From Acidisoma sp. PAMC 29798 (lineage in GTDB: Bacteria > Pseudomonadota > Alphaproteobacteria > Acetobacterales > Acetobacteraceae), in contig NZ_CP126994.1 of assembly GCF_030252425.1 (NCBI RefSeq), positions 2,170,001 through 2,234,000 of the forward strand: a DNA stretch of 64,000 bases, read 5' to 3'. This document shows positions 52,480 through 61,694 of the stretch, piece after piece. The position numbers and the translations under genes were made by a program. A model generated the notes under the pieces. That model made no database searches, was not told the origin of the DNA, and saw only the letters and a list, made by a program, of their open reading frames with translations. Each line of letters starts with the position of its first letter. The first letter of the stretch is position 1.

Positions 52480-53106
52480 ATGGCTTCACAGCCGGCCCGC
52501 CCGCTATGTCTTTATGATGTCACCTTGTCGGGCCATTCTCATCGGGCTCGGCTGTTTATGTCGCTGCTGGACCTGCCGTACGAACTCGTCGCAGTCGATT
52601 TGGCGGGTGGCGCCAACAAGACGCCCGAGTTCCTGGCACTGAACCCTTTTGGCCAGGTTCCTGTGCTGAACGATGACGGCATCATTGTTGCGGATTCCAA
52701 CGCTATTCTGATCTACCTCGCGACCCGCTATGACGACGGACAATGGCTGCCGCGCGACGCCGTCGGCGCAGCCGATGTGCAGCGTTGGCTTTCGGTCGCC
52801 GCCGGTCCGGTCAAACATGGGCCGTGCGACGCCCGCCTCATTACCCTTTTCGGAGCCCCGCTCGACCATCAGCGCGCATCGGCTATCGCCGGGTCATTGT
52901 TCAAGGTCATGGAAACCTATCTTCTAGACCGGCGCTTTCTGGTCGGCGAGCGCGCGACAATCGCCGATATTGCTTGCTACAGCTATATCGCGCACGCGCC
53001 GGAAGGCGGCATCTTCCTGGAGCCTTTCCCGGCCATTCGGATGTGGCTGCAACGCATCGAAGCTTTGCCAGGCTTCATCCCGATGCCGCGGAGCCGCGTC
53101 GACTGA
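52480..53106 (+). CDS. Glutathione S-transferase
   Basis: 208 residues. N-terminal thioredoxin-like domain with LYDVTLSGHSHRARLFMSLL, NPFGQVPVLND (cis-proline) and VADSNAILIYLATRYDD (E/D-S motif region binding the glutathione glutamyl end), C-terminal helical domain with LVGERATIADIACYSYI, the conserved N-capping box. It conjugates or reduces electrophiles with glutathione in the cytoplasm. It lies 36 bases after the hydrolase and 37 before the next gene. Confidence 0.9.
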   Translation: MASQPARPLCLYDVTLSGHSHRARLFMSLLDLPYELVAVDLAGGANKTPEFLALNPFGQVPVLNDDGIIVADSNAILIYLATRYDDGQWLPRDAVGAADVQRWLSVAAGPVKHGPCDARLITLFGAPLDHQRASAIAGSLFKVMETYLLDRRFLVGERATIADIACYSYIAHAPEGGIFLEPFPAIRMWLQRIEALPGFIPMPRSRVD

Positions 53107-53143
53107 TGACTGCCGCCGATCAATCCAAGCAAAGGTAAACGTC

Positions 53144-53794
53144 ATGCAGGCGTTGGGATGGCCAGGGAGTGAGTCGCCTTTTCACGAAGGGGAACGCGCG
53201 ATCCAGCGGCGGCTCGGTGCCGCGGAGAAGATGGATCGCCAGGGGCGAAGTTCCATCCGCAGTGTCATGCCCGATCAACACCGCCAATTCTTCGCGCAAT
53301 TGCCGTTCCTTCTGGCGGCGGCGGTCGATGGGTCCGGCCAACCCTGGGCTTCCATCCTGGTCGGTCAACCGGGCTTTGCCACGTCACCCGACCCATCCCG
53401 GCTGCGATTGCACGCGCGGCCTCTGCTGGGCGATCCCTTTGCCGGCACGCTCGCGGAGGGCGGAGATATCGGTCTTCTGGGGATCGAGTTACCGACGCGG
53501 CGACGGAACCGCCTGAACGGTGTGGTGAGCGAGCTGTCGGGTGACGGCTTCACCGTTCAGGTGAGACAAAGCTTCGGCAATTGCCCTCAATATATCCAGA
53601 CCCGGGTGGCGCACTTCATTCGGGATCCGGCCCTGCCGGTTGAGACGCCGGTTGTGCGATCAGCCCGCCTCGATGACGCGGCGCTGAAGATCGTCACCGG
53701 CGCGGATACTTTCTTCATCGCCAGCGCCAACGAAGACCCCCAGGCGCTGGCCGGTAAAGGTGTCGATATCAGTCACCGGGGCGGCCGCCCCTAG
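53144..53794 (+). pseudogene. Pyridoxamine-phosphate-oxidase-like flavin-binding protein, C-terminally truncated
   Basis: 216 residues remain: SPFHEGERAIQRRLGAAEKM, RQFFAQLPFLLAAAVDGSGQ, GQPGFATSPDPSRL and the ADTFFIASANEDPQALAGKG stretch that leads to VDISHRGGRP. Family members go on for about another 100 residues from this point (H-R-G-G-x-P-G-F-V). Here a TAG comes right after ISHRGGRP and an unrelated gene follows, so the C-terminal FMN-binding half is lost. AAGG precedes the ATG. Confidence 0.75.
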
Positions 53795-54033
53795 TTCTCC
53801 GTACCAGACTCATCCGACTGACCAAAGTTCGCGAAGGCGAGCGGCTCCGCCTTGAACATCACAGAGGTCTTGCCGTCATGCGACATGTCCGGGATCTTTG
53901 CGGCGAAGGCACCGCTATCATTAACCTGCGACGACACAGCACTTTGAGGCGCCACCACAGTATGCGCCGATGCAATTCCGCCTCCGAGCATCGACACGGT
54001 AATCGCAAAAGCAAAAACTTTCATGATCTTCAT
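53791..54033 (-). CDS. Small exported protein
   Basis: 80 residues. A clear Sec signal peptide MKIMKVFAFAITVSMLGGGI with cleavage after ASA (before HTVVAP), preceded by GGAAGG. The mature 55 residues are polar with no cysteine or known motif. Its stop overlaps the end of the truncated flavin-binding gene by four bases, so the C-terminus may have been reshaped by the same rearrangement. No function is proposed. Confidence 0.6.
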   Translation of the reverse strand: MKIMKVFAFAITVSMLGGGIASAHTVVAPQSAVSSQVNDSGAFAAKIPDMSHDGKTSVMFKAEPLAFANFGQSDESGTEN

Positions 54034-54129
54034 AGCACAGTACCTTCCACTCGTCGGTTAACCTTCACGAGGTCGCCGACGGTGCAATTGCTCTCGTCGC
54101 CTTCGACCTCTTGCTGATAATGACACTGA

Positions 54130-54490
54130 AGGCGCGGCTTTATTCCCATCGTCGGGGAAGAGATCATTGATCCCGCCAGCAATACGCTGCTGGGTGTCAT
54201 TCGCCTTGGCGACCCGAGCCCAATGAACTTCAGCCCACTCTACAAGGGCCAGGTCCTGGTGCACGGTATGGGCTTCTCGCCTGACCACCGCACGCTCGCC
54301 GTCGTTTCCATCGGCTCGAACTCCGTCAGTTTCATCGACACGGCGACCAATGCCGTGAAGCACACGAACTATGTCGGCCGTGCGCCACACGAAGCCTTTT
54401 TCACACCGGACGGCAAGGAAGTCTGGATCACCGTGCGTGGCGAGAACTATGTCGATGTTCTGGATGCTACGACCTTCGCGGAAAAGATCC
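54130..54490 (+). pseudogene. YVTN-type beta-propeller fragment
   Basis: The frame reads EIIDPASNTLLGVIRLGDPS, GFSPDHRTLAVVSIGSNSVS, FIDTATNAVKHTNYVGRAPH and EAFFTPDGKEVWITVRGENY, two to three blades of a YncE/cytochrome-D1-like propeller. There is no start codon with family resemblance and the last recognisable residues are LDATTFAEK near 54485, after which the strand carries a reversed SDR gene. Both ends are lost. Confidence 0.72.
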
Positions 54491-55103
54491 CAGCCTCGAA
54501 TTTTGAAGCAAGCATCCCCGCAGAGTGGGTCCCTTCCGCCTCAGTGAGGCTCGGGTTCACCGAATTGACGCGGATCTTGCGCGGGCCGAGGTCCTTGGCC
54601 AGGACGCCGGTGATGACATCGACCGCACCTTTGGTGGCGGTGTAGACCGCCGTTTGCGGAGGCGTGATCGCGGTGACGCCAGAACCAATATTGATGACGC
54701 TGCTCCCTTCGCTGAGATGCGCCACGGCTGCTTGGGTGACCAGAAGCAAGCCCAGCACATTGATGTCGAACATCGTGTGGAACTGCGCCTCGGTGATCGC
54801 TTCGAGGGGGCCGAACTCATAGACGCCCGCGTTGTTAACCAGAATGTCGAGGCGACCGTAGGTGGCGATGGCGGCGTCGATCAGGTCCTTGGCCTCGGCG
54901 GGTTTCGACACATCGCCATGCACCGCGACGGCTCTTCCGCCAGCACTGGTGATGGCTTCGACCACCAGGTCAGCGCCGGATTTGCTCGAGGCGTAGTTGG
55001 CGACGACGGCAGCGCGACGCGCAGGCAGTGTCTTGGCGATGGCCGCGCCGATGCCTTTGGACGCACCGGTGACGATGGCAACCTTGCCCGTGAGCTTTGA
55101 TAT
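54490..55103 (-). pseudogene. Short-chain dehydrogenase, start codon changed to ATA and 3' end lost
   Basis: The family N-terminus SKLTGKVAIVTGASKGIGAA begins after an ATA codon at 55101-55103, where ATG is expected, with AAAGGAG ahead. The body is intact: LDILVNNAGVYEFGPLEAIT, INIGSGVTAITPPQTAVYTA (Ser and Tyr of the active site) and KIRVNSVNPSLTEAEGTHSA. At about 54490 it runs into the beta-propeller fragment, losing the final 40 or so residues. A GTG at 54965 is the only internal start and would drop the NAD-binding motif. Confidence 0.75.
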
Positions 55104-55132
55104 GATGGAAAGGACTCCTTTGAAGCCGCCGT

Positions 55133-55513
55133 TCAGGCGGCGCGTTGCTCGATCGCGTCGACGCGGTCGGGGTAGAAGGCGAGATGATCCTTGATCTCGG
55201 CTACAGCGTCGTAAGGTGCTTCGTAGGTCCAGACCGCGTTAATCGACCGCTCACCGCCAGCCGGGATGCTGAAGTAGGCGGCCTCGCCCTTGTACGGGCA
55301 GTAGGTTGCCGTGTCGGAGCGGCTCAGCGCCGCCATGTCCACGTCCTTCCGCGGTATGTACTGGACAGGCGGATAGCTCGCCTCGCGCAGGGTGAGCGCT
55401 TCGCGCGTATCCGCAATCACGTGCCCGCCTAGGGTGACGATTACGCGACCCTGGTTCGGCTCGATGGTGATCGGATGGTCGGGCCCGGGGATCTTGATGG
55501 TGCGCCCAGTCAT
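55133..55513 (-). CDS. DUF427 family protein
   Basis: 126 residues. The family pattern is plain: HPITIEPNQGRVIVTLGGHV, ADTREALTLREASYPPVQYI, DTATYCPYKGEAAYFSI and AVWTYEAPYDAVAEIKDHLA followed by FYPDRVDAIE. The biochemical role of DUF427 is not known. It sits 29 bases after the start of a broken SDR gene and 28 bases from the next SDR, all read in the same direction, so it belongs to an oxidoreductase gene string. Confidence 0.9.
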   Translation of the reverse strand: MTGRTIKIPGPDHPITIEPNQGRVIVTLGGHVIADTREALTLREASYPPVQYIPRKDVDMAALSRSDTATYCPYKGEAAYFSIPAGGERSINAVWTYEAPYDAVAEIKDHLAFYPDRVDAIEQRAA

Positions 55514-55541
55514 GAGGGTCTCCTGTTAAAGGGTTAGGCGG

Positions 55542-56288
55542 TTAGAGTTTGGAGCCGCCATCGACGCGCAGGGTGTCGCCAGAGACCCAGCGCGCGGCGT
55601 CGGAGGCGAGGAAGGCGATGGCACCGGCGATGTCGTCGGGCTGGGCCACGCGCTTCAGCGCTTGCAAGCCGAGAGTGAACTCACGACCGGAATCGGTCTT
55701 GGCGAAGTTCGACATGTCCGTCTCCACCACCCCGGGTGCTACGGCATTCACCCGCACGCCGCGGGGTCCAAGGATCAGAGCAAAGTGTTTGACCAGGGTA
55801 TCGATCGCCCCCTTGGTGGCCGCATAGGCTGATAGGTTGCCCACCGCGGCATGCGCCGCGAGCGAGGAAATGAAGATGACGCTCGACCCCTCTTTCAGAA
55901 TCGGCAGCAGTTGCTGAACGAGGAAGTAAGGAGCGCGGACGTTAACGGCGAACAGCGTGTCGAAATCCTCGATTGTCGTCTCCTCGATCGTTGCGGCCTT
56001 GGAGACGCCCGCGTTGGCAACCAGGATGTCCAGACGGTCGCCGACGATCTCCCGCACCTTGGACGCGAGCTTATGCGCGCCGTGCGGATCGGACAGGTCG
56101 GACCCGATGGCTTCCGCCCGCCCGCCCGCAGCCTTGATCTGGTCAACGACGGAGCGCGCTTCGGCAGCGTTGCGGCCGTAATGGATGAGAACCTGCGCGC
56201 CGGCCTTGGCGAGCGCCAGGGCTGCGGCGCGCCCGATGCCGCGCGAAGCGCCCGTGACGAGCGCAGTCTTTCCGGTGCACGGTGTCAT
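55542..56288 (-). CDS. SDR-family oxidoreductase
   Basis: 248 residues. TALVTGASRGIGRAAALALA (NAD-binding), LDILVANAGVSKAATIEETT, VIFISSLAAHAAVGNLSAYA with Ser and Tyr, ATKGAIDTLVKHFALILGPR with Lys, and a C-terminus ARWVSGDTLRVDGGSKL. The catalytic set Ser-Tyr-Lys is complete. The substrate is unknown; the type is that of 3-oxoacyl-ACP reductase-like enzymes. The ATG at 56288 follows AAGGAAGG; an extension to 56360 has no family match. Confidence 0.9.
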   Translation of the reverse strand: MTPCTGKTALVTGASRGIGRAAALALAKAGAQVLIHYGRNAAEARSVVDQIKAAGGRAEAIGSDLSDPHGAHKLASKVREIVGDRLDILVANAGVSKAATIEETTIEDFDTLFAVNVRAPYFLVQQLLPILKEGSSVIFISSLAAHAAVGNLSAYAATKGAIDTLVKHFALILGPRGVRVNAVAPGVVETDMSNFAKTDSGREFTLGLQALKRVAQPDDIAGAIAFLASDAARWVSGDTLRVDGGSKL

Positions 56289-56372
56289 GATCGACCTTCC
56301 TTTGGGGTGAACGCAGAGGCGCCGATCGGAACGCCAGAAAAGCGACCGACCGGCTCGCAATTTCAGGTCGCG

Positions 56373-57209
56373 TCACGCATCCAGGAACAGAGATGCGTGG
56401 GCCACGAAAAGCTGCGGATACTGGTAGATGGAGCCGTGAGCCGAGTCCGGATAGACGATGAGCTGCGCGGTGGGCAGGTTCTGCTGCAGCGTCAGCGAGT
56501 GCGCGGTCGGGATAATCATGTCGTCGCTGCCCTGGGCGATGAGCGTGGGTTGCTTGATCGACTTCAGGTAGGCGAGAGCGTTCTCGTCGGGCGTGATCCA
56601 CTTGCCGATGGCCTCGCCTTGCGCAGCGATCGTCTGCTGCGTCACGTCCGGGTCACGGTCATGACGGCGCAGTTTGCGCTCGAGGAAGGCGAGCCCGGCC
56701 CTCTGGCTGGTCGCGGTCGGCTTGAAGTGGACCGCAAGCCAGAGATGCTCGGGCGGATCATAGCTTGTGGCGAAGATCTCGGCCGAGCGGCTGGCAGTCA
56801 TGTCGTTGCCGCGATGCCCGGTGCCGACGAGGATGACCTTGCGCACCAGATCACCTCCCTGCAGCGCGATCTCCTGGGCGACGAAGCCGCCGATTGAGAT
56901 GCCGAGGACGTCGACCTGCTCGAGGCCCAGCGCATGGATGAACGCGATTGCGTTGGCGCCCATCTCCTGGAAGCTGGATGGGGTCTCGCCGGACGAACTG
57001 GAGACGCCGGCGTTGTTGAACAGGATTACGTCGCGATCTTTCGCCAGGCCGTCGGTCACGGCGGGATCCCAGTGATCCATCGTGCCGGTATAGTGCTGGT
57101 TGAACACGAGCGGGACTCCGCCCGTCTTGCCGAAACGGCGATAGGCGAAGCGGATTCCGCCCGCCTCAACGAACTGGGTTGGGGCGGTCTCATGGGTATG
57201 CATGGTCAT
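56373..57209 (-). CDS. Alpha/beta hydrolase
   Basis: 278 residues. VPLVFNQHYTGTMDHWDPAV is the oxyanion region, VDVLGISIGGFVAQEIALQG holds the nucleophile (G-I-S-I-G), QPTLIAQGSDDMIIP the acid and YPDSAHGSIYQYP the histidine. It resembles haloperoxidase-like hydrolases that often stand beside SDR genes. Substrate unknown. Between two intact SDR genes of the same direction (27 bases to the next upstream). Confidence 0.88.
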   Translation of the reverse strand: MTMHTHETAPTQFVEAGGIRFAYRRFGKTGGVPLVFNQHYTGTMDHWDPAVTDGLAKDRDVILFNNAGVSSSSGETPSSFQEMGANAIAFIHALGLEQVDVLGISIGGFVAQEIALQGGDLVRKVILVGTGHRGNDMTASRSAEIFATSYDPPEHLWLAVHFKPTATSQRAGLAFLERKLRRHDRDPDVTQQTIAAQGEAIGKWITPDENALAYLKSIKQPTLIAQGSDDMIIPTAHSLTLQQNLPTAQLIVYPDSAHGSIYQYPQLFVAHASLFLDA

Positions 57210-57236
57210 GGTGAGAGTCCTGGTTGAGATGAACGA

Positions 57237-57989
57237 TTAACTGGCGGTCCTGCCGCCGTTGACGTTGATGATCTGGCCGGTGACGAAGGAGGCCTTGTCG
57301 GAGGCGACGAACAGGATCGCCTCCGCCAGCTCTTCCGGCCTGCCCGCCCGGCGAAGCGGGATCGAGGCGAGCAACCCGGCCTTGCGGTCCTGCGAACCGG
57401 TGAAGCGGTCGAGCATGGCGGTCTCGACCGGACCGGGCGCAACCGCATTCACGCGGACGCCGAAGGCAGCCGCCTCCAACGCGCCGGATTTGGTCAGGCC
57501 TTCGACGGCATGCTTGCTCGCTACGTAGAGTGCTGCGTTCGCAGCGCCACGACTGCCCATCGTCGACGAAATATTGACGATACTGCCGAATCCTTGGGTC
57601 TGCATGACGCGCAACTCGTGCTTCATGCAGAGGAGAACGCCGAGCACATTCGTCTCGAAGGTCGCAGCGTAAGCTTGGGGCGTCTGATCGACGATGGGAC
57701 CGGGGCTCCCCTCCGTTCCGGCGTTGTTGACCGCGACGTCGATGCGGCCAAAGCGGGCGATTGTTTCCTCGATCAAGGCGGCGACCTCGCTCTCATTGCG
57801 AATATCCGCCTTGATGAATTGGGCCTCCGTGCCGAGGGCGCAAAGTTCGGTCTCCAATGCCGCGCCGGTCTGGGAGTTTCGGCCCGAAACAACGATCTTG
57901 TAGCCCTCGCGGGCAGCTGCGAGCGTGGTGGCGCGGCCGATGCCGGCCAGGGCTCCCGTGATCAGAATGACGTGCTCGTTCAATTGCAT
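57237..57989 (-). CDS. SDR-family oxidoreductase
   Basis: 250 residues. ILITGALAGIGRATTLAAAR (the usual T-G-x-x-x-G-x-G is here T-G-A-L-A-G-I-G), RIDVAVNNAGTEGSPGPIVD, SIVNISSTMGSRGAANAALY, VASKHAVEGLTKSGALEAAA and FVTGQIINVNGGRTAS. The Ser-Tyr-Lys set is complete. First gene of the string hydrolase-SDR-DUF427; divergent from the LysR gene 166 bases away, which is the usual layout for a LysR-controlled operon. Confidence 0.9.
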   Translation of the reverse strand: MQLNEHVILITGALAGIGRATTLAAAREGYKIVVSGRNSQTGAALETELCALGTEAQFIKADIRNESEVAALIEETIARFGRIDVAVNNAGTEGSPGPIVDQTPQAYAATFETNVLGVLLCMKHELRVMQTQGFGSIVNISSTMGSRGAANAALYVASKHAVEGLTKSGALEAAAFGVRVNAVAPGPVETAMLDRFTGSQDRKAGLLASIPLRRAGRPEELAEAILFVASDKASFVTGQIINVNGGRTAS

Positions 57990-58155
57990 CTCCTCGGCGT
58001 ATGGCGATGAGGCTTAACGACGCGCGGCGTTGAGGCCTTCGGGTCGGTCGTGCGCCGCGTGGGCTCGCCTCGTTGACCAAGAAACTAGGCATTCGTTGCG
58101 CGGTCGAGAAAGACTTTGTAAGGTTGTTACCCATATCTCTCAGGCATGGGTTGAC

Positions 58156-59054
58156 ATGGAGCTGAGGCATCTCCGCTACTTCATCGCCGTGGCCGAGGCG
58201 GGAAGCGTGACCGTCGCCGCCGAGAAGAGGCTGCACACCGCGCAGCCCTCTCTCAGCCGCCAGCTCCGTGATCTGGAGACCGAGGTGGACGCGCCGCTCT
58301 TCACCCGGGGGGCGCGCGGCGTTGCGCTGACGCACGCCGGGCGCGCCTTTCTTGTCCATGCGCACCTCGCAGTCAGCCAGGCCACCGAGGCCGCGCGGCG
58401 CGCAGCCCGCCCGGCGAGAGCGGTCTTCTCCGTGGGCTTCCTGACGGGACAGGAGATCGACTGGCTGCCGCATGTCACGCGTAGTCTCAGGGCAGAGCTG
58501 CCGAAGATAGAATTCAAGGTGATGAGCATGTTCTCGCCCGATCTTGCCGAAGCGCTGCAGAACGGTGAGATCGACCTCGGTTTCCTGCGCGTCGAGCCGA
58601 AGCCGGATGTGACCTTCGTTGTGATCGCGAAGGAGCCCATCGTCGTGATTCTCCCCAGCGACCATCCACTGGCCGAGGACAGCGCGATTGATCCCACAGC
58701 GCTGAAGGGCGAGACCCTCGTTGGGTTCTCCGACTTCGCGATGGTCCTGCGAGGGTGGTTGAGGGCTACTTGGCGCAAAAGGGAATTGCGCTCACGCCAA
58801 GCCATCGTGTCGAAAACGTCGCGACGGTCTTATCGCTGGTTGCCTCGCTCCGTGGTGTGGCACTCATGCCCGCTTACGTTGAGGCGCTGCTTCCTTGGTC
58901 GGTCGTAAGCCGACCCCTCAAAGGCGAAGCGCTGACCATCGACCTTGCCGTCGGCTACAGAGCCGACAATTCTTCGCCGGTGCTGAAGACCTTCCTCGCC
59001 GGGCTCGACCAGCTCATTGCCGCAGGACCAGCCGGAACGCGTCAGGCTCGATAA
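58156..59054 (+). pseudogene. LysR-family regulator with a single-base frameshift
   Basis: The start MELRHLRYFIAVAEAGSVTV and AAEKRLHTAQPSLSRQLRDL are a normal LysR helix-turn-helix. The effector domain is in frame to VGFSDFAMVLRG and then continues in the next frame as VVEGYLAQKGIALTPSHRVE to GPAGTRQAR at 59054. Adding one G to the GGG at 58753-58755 restores a protein of about 300 residues. It is divergent from the SDR operon and would be its regulator. As read, the DNA-binding half is intact but the effector domain is cut. Confidence 0.8.
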
Positions 59055-59506
59055 ATTGTTGGCTCGAGGTCTGGTCGCTGGATACGGCGAAGGCCACGCT
59101 GCTTGGCTACTTGGTTTGTACAGCCTGTCCCGCATACCATTGGCCCCAAGTCCAATATCGCGAATTTTAACTTGAGAGCGGAACGGCTGCTTTCGGCCAA
59201 AACTCGGCACACGGCGTCGCAACAAACATCTCTGAGAGGTATGTCAACACGCGAGAAGGAATATTATCGAGTGTTGAGCGCTTCGACTTCCGTTTTCAAA
59301 CGTCTGCCATGCAGTGACCAGCTGCGTTGGTATCCGCCGCGGACCGCCATGGTTGTATGGATGTTGTCGACCCCAGACGTTGATCAGAAGTAGAGACGAC
59401 CCTCGCCATCCTGCATCGGCGTCTCTTCGTGATCCGGAAGTTCTATTGTCGGCCGTCGGGCAACATGGCACCACATTCGTCTCGGAATTCGATGGGTTGA
59501 TGACAG
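59055..59506. other. Intergenic stretch with no supported gene
   Basis: About 450 bases, lower in GC than the core, with only short frames. No promoter, repeat or RNA gene could be recognised. Confidence 0.4.
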
Positions 59507-59842
59507 ATGACGACAGCGGCTGAGGCGTGGGACCTTATCCACGAGCAACGGCTTCCCGCGAAGCAAGCAGCAAAACGCTTGGGTATACAAATGGCACGAC
59601 TTTACGAAATGCTTGCGGAGGAGAGGGCTAAAAGAGACAGAGCCGGGCACCGAGCCGTCGCCATCCTTTCGGCTGTGACGCCGCGAAAACCGATCATGAG
59701 TGTAGATGAAGAATTTGTGAAGGCCCGGGCCATTCGGCTGCTCGAGAAGGGCCTGTCCACGAAGGTCATCTGCGAACGGGTCGGGCGAACGGAGCGTTGG
59801 CTGGCCTCGATGCGCCTCTTACGCGCAAAGGAGAGCGTCTAG
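59507..59842 (+). CDS. Small protein with two HTH-like segments
   Basis: 111 residues, basic. LPAKQAAKRLGIQMARLYEM (residues about 16-35) and, after a linker, GLSTKVICERVGRTERWLAS (about 83-102) both have the spacing of helix-turn-helix motifs. No enzymatic or dimer domain is seen. The ATG at 59507 has only a weak ribosome-binding site. It could be a small DNA-binding protein of an island; the partner genes are not known. Confidence 0.5.
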   Translation: MTTAAEAWDLIHEQRLPAKQAAKRLGIQMARLYEMLAEERAKRDRAGHRAVAILSAVTPRKPIMSVDEEFVKARAIRLLEKGLSTKVICERVGRTERWLASMRLLRAKESV

Positions 59843-60345
59843 CCCAAGGTCGTTCGATAGGGCGATGGTCGCTCGAAAGCGATCAACGTCTTTGGACTTG
59901 TCCGCTTCACCCGCGTTGTAGGGGCATTGCGCCCTCCCGTCAGTGATCATGGTGGCGCGGATGCACAGCGCCTCTATCACGGCGCGCAATGCGGTGCCTG
60001 GACGCGGAATGCCCGGCCTGAGAGAGGTTGCGGCAACGCATCGACGGTACCGACCCTCTCCGGACGGCTGGAGCGCGTGACCTACCATAACTCGGAGAAC
60101 GACGTCGCATCCTTCGGGCCAAGGCGTAGGGCCATCGCAGACTTGTCGTCGCCACGGGCTACGCGGCGAGCATCAGGCAGGGGAGTTCATCAGCGCTGCC
60201 GGCAGCTGGGTCAACGACCGAGAGCATGGGCCACAACTTGAGACGACCCACATCACTGCCACCCAGCCGACAACTCGGGAGAGCAATCGAAAGATCCCTT
60301 GGCTCGGGGACAATCCGCGACGTCTACCCGATCTATGCTTGCGCG
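59843..60345. other. Intergenic stretch with no supported gene
   Basis: About 500 bases with short overlapping frames on both strands, none resembling a protein family. Probably decayed sequence related to the helicase remnant that follows. Confidence 0.35.
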
Positions 60346-60636
60346 CTGGTGCTACCCTCACCGTCATCTTTGAAGGGCGAGGTGGAATACAGCTTCGGCG
60401 AGCTTCATGATCTGGTCCCGGCCTTGACGATCCAGAACAAGGCGTAGGGCTTGGAATACCCGTGGTGGTGATCCCTGAAACAACCCCAGCATTACACAAG
60501 GCTGGACCGTAACCTCCTCTATACCGGCGTCACCCGGAGCAAGCGGCTGGTTGTGCTCATCGGGCAGCGGAAGGCCGTGCGAGAGTCCGTTCGGAACGGC
60601 GGCGATCGCCGGCGCTGCCGGAGTTGAAGAGTGGCT
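60346..60636 (+). pseudogene. Remnant of a RecD-type helicase, C-terminal end
   Basis: Reading across frames gives [56 protein letters not shown] and [11 protein letters not shown], in that order. This is the C-terminal UvrD-like part of RecD2/TraA-type helicases (motif VI is L-L-Y-T-G-V-T-R). At least three shifts and one in-frame TAG break it. The helicase domain upstream is absent. Confidence 0.7.
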
Positions 60637-60739
60637 CCCTCCGTCACACGGAGAAAGCGGACGAGGAGAACATTCAAGTATAGGTGGGCCTAGTATTTTA
60701 CTGTTCAGCGCAACTCCAGCGGACTGAGACAGTCGTGGC

Positions 60740-61066
60740 TTAAGCGCTTTGTGATGGTGGTGTGCCTTTGCGGAGCCGCCGCATGGCAGTCCGCAAACCT
60801 GATACACGTGCCGTCTTTTCGATATCGACGACCTCGACGAGCGTGGAAGGCGCCTCACGTTGGGTGGAATAACTTAGGAACTTCGTGAGTTCTGCAAATG
60901 CTTTACGGCCTGCGTCTCGCGCCTCGATAGCAGCGCCGACCCTGAGAGCCTTTTGAACAATCGCGGCAAGTTCCATCATTCTTGCTTCCGATCTTGGCTC
61001 CGTGTCCGTCTCCTTTCTAGCAACTAGAGACCGCCGCGCTCGTCGTCCAATCTTAAAGATTTTCAT
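60740..61066 (-). CDS. Small basic hypothetical protein
   Basis: 108 residues, strongly basic at both ends (MKIFKIGRRARRSLVARKET, GLRTAMRRLRKGTPPSQSA) with a helical middle (MMELAAIVQKALRVGAAIEA, AFAELTKFLSYS). AAGGA lies seven bases before the ATG. No family recognised. Confidence 0.5.
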   Translation of the reverse strand: MKIFKIGRRARRSLVARKETDTEPRSEARMMELAAIVQKALRVGAAIEARDAGRKAFAELTKFLSYSTQREAPSTLVEVVDIEKTARVSGLRTAMRRLRKGTPPSQSA

Positions 61067-61160
61067 TGTGAATCCTTAAAATACTCCGGCTAGCCAAAGT
61101 TAACCCGCCGCACCGCAGTCGTAGGCTAGCAGAGGTCGGTTTAACAAAGTAGGGTCCACA

Positions 61161-61385
61161 ATGCACCAATCGTGGATCGGCACAACTCGGGATAAATCTC
61201 CAATGAACTGGTTCCCACAGATACGAACGCCGCGCGCAGGGAAGCGAAGAGGTCTCGGTCCAAACGTTATCCCAATGCGCCAGCGAGGCTCCAGCAAAAA
61301 ACAGCCGTCCGCGAGCCTTATAGGTGCCCGGATCTTCTTATCTATGGTCGTGTTCTGTGCGTTGGTTTACATGCTTAGGAATTAG
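61161..61385 (+). CDS. Small protein with C-terminal membrane segment
   Basis: 74 residues. Basic, proline-containing first 50 residues, then one hydrophobic segment (LIGARIFLSMVVFCALVYML) at the C-terminus, as in tail-anchored proteins. The ribosome-binding site is weak and the frame short, so it may not be a gene. It faces away from the basic hypothetical gene. Confidence 0.35.
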   Translation: MHQSWIGTTRDKSPMNWFPQIRTPRAGKRRGLGPNVIPMRQRGSSKKQPSASLIGARIFLSMVVFCALVYMLRN

Positions 61386-61694
61386 TGAAACGACGTTTCT
61401 TCTGTCCCCACGGTCATTGTAGAAGCACCACGCAAACATATTTGAGGTCTGTGCATCCCACGGAGGGACAGTGCAATTTTCAGATAGAAGCCATATTACG
61501 GCGTCCTACAGGCCTGAAGCTCTATTATAGCAGATTCCATGGAGTGATAACTCGGCACGTGCGATGCACACGAGTCCTCGCAACTCGGATTTTTGCTGCA
61601 TTAGATAGATGGCCGGTAGTCCCGATTAAGTGCTGGTGATGATTACGATCAGGAGCCGTCCACCCCATCGGCGGGAGGTCTCGAAATGACACCG
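61386..61694. other. Intergenic stretch with no supported gene
   Basis: About 310 bases of lower GC; one short frame from a GTG at 61385 (84 codons) has no family resemblance or ribosome-binding site. Nothing else recognised. Confidence 0.35.

Noticed and set aside
61385-61639. 84-codon frame from a GTG
   Set aside because: No ribosome-binding site, no family resemblance, and uneven composition.
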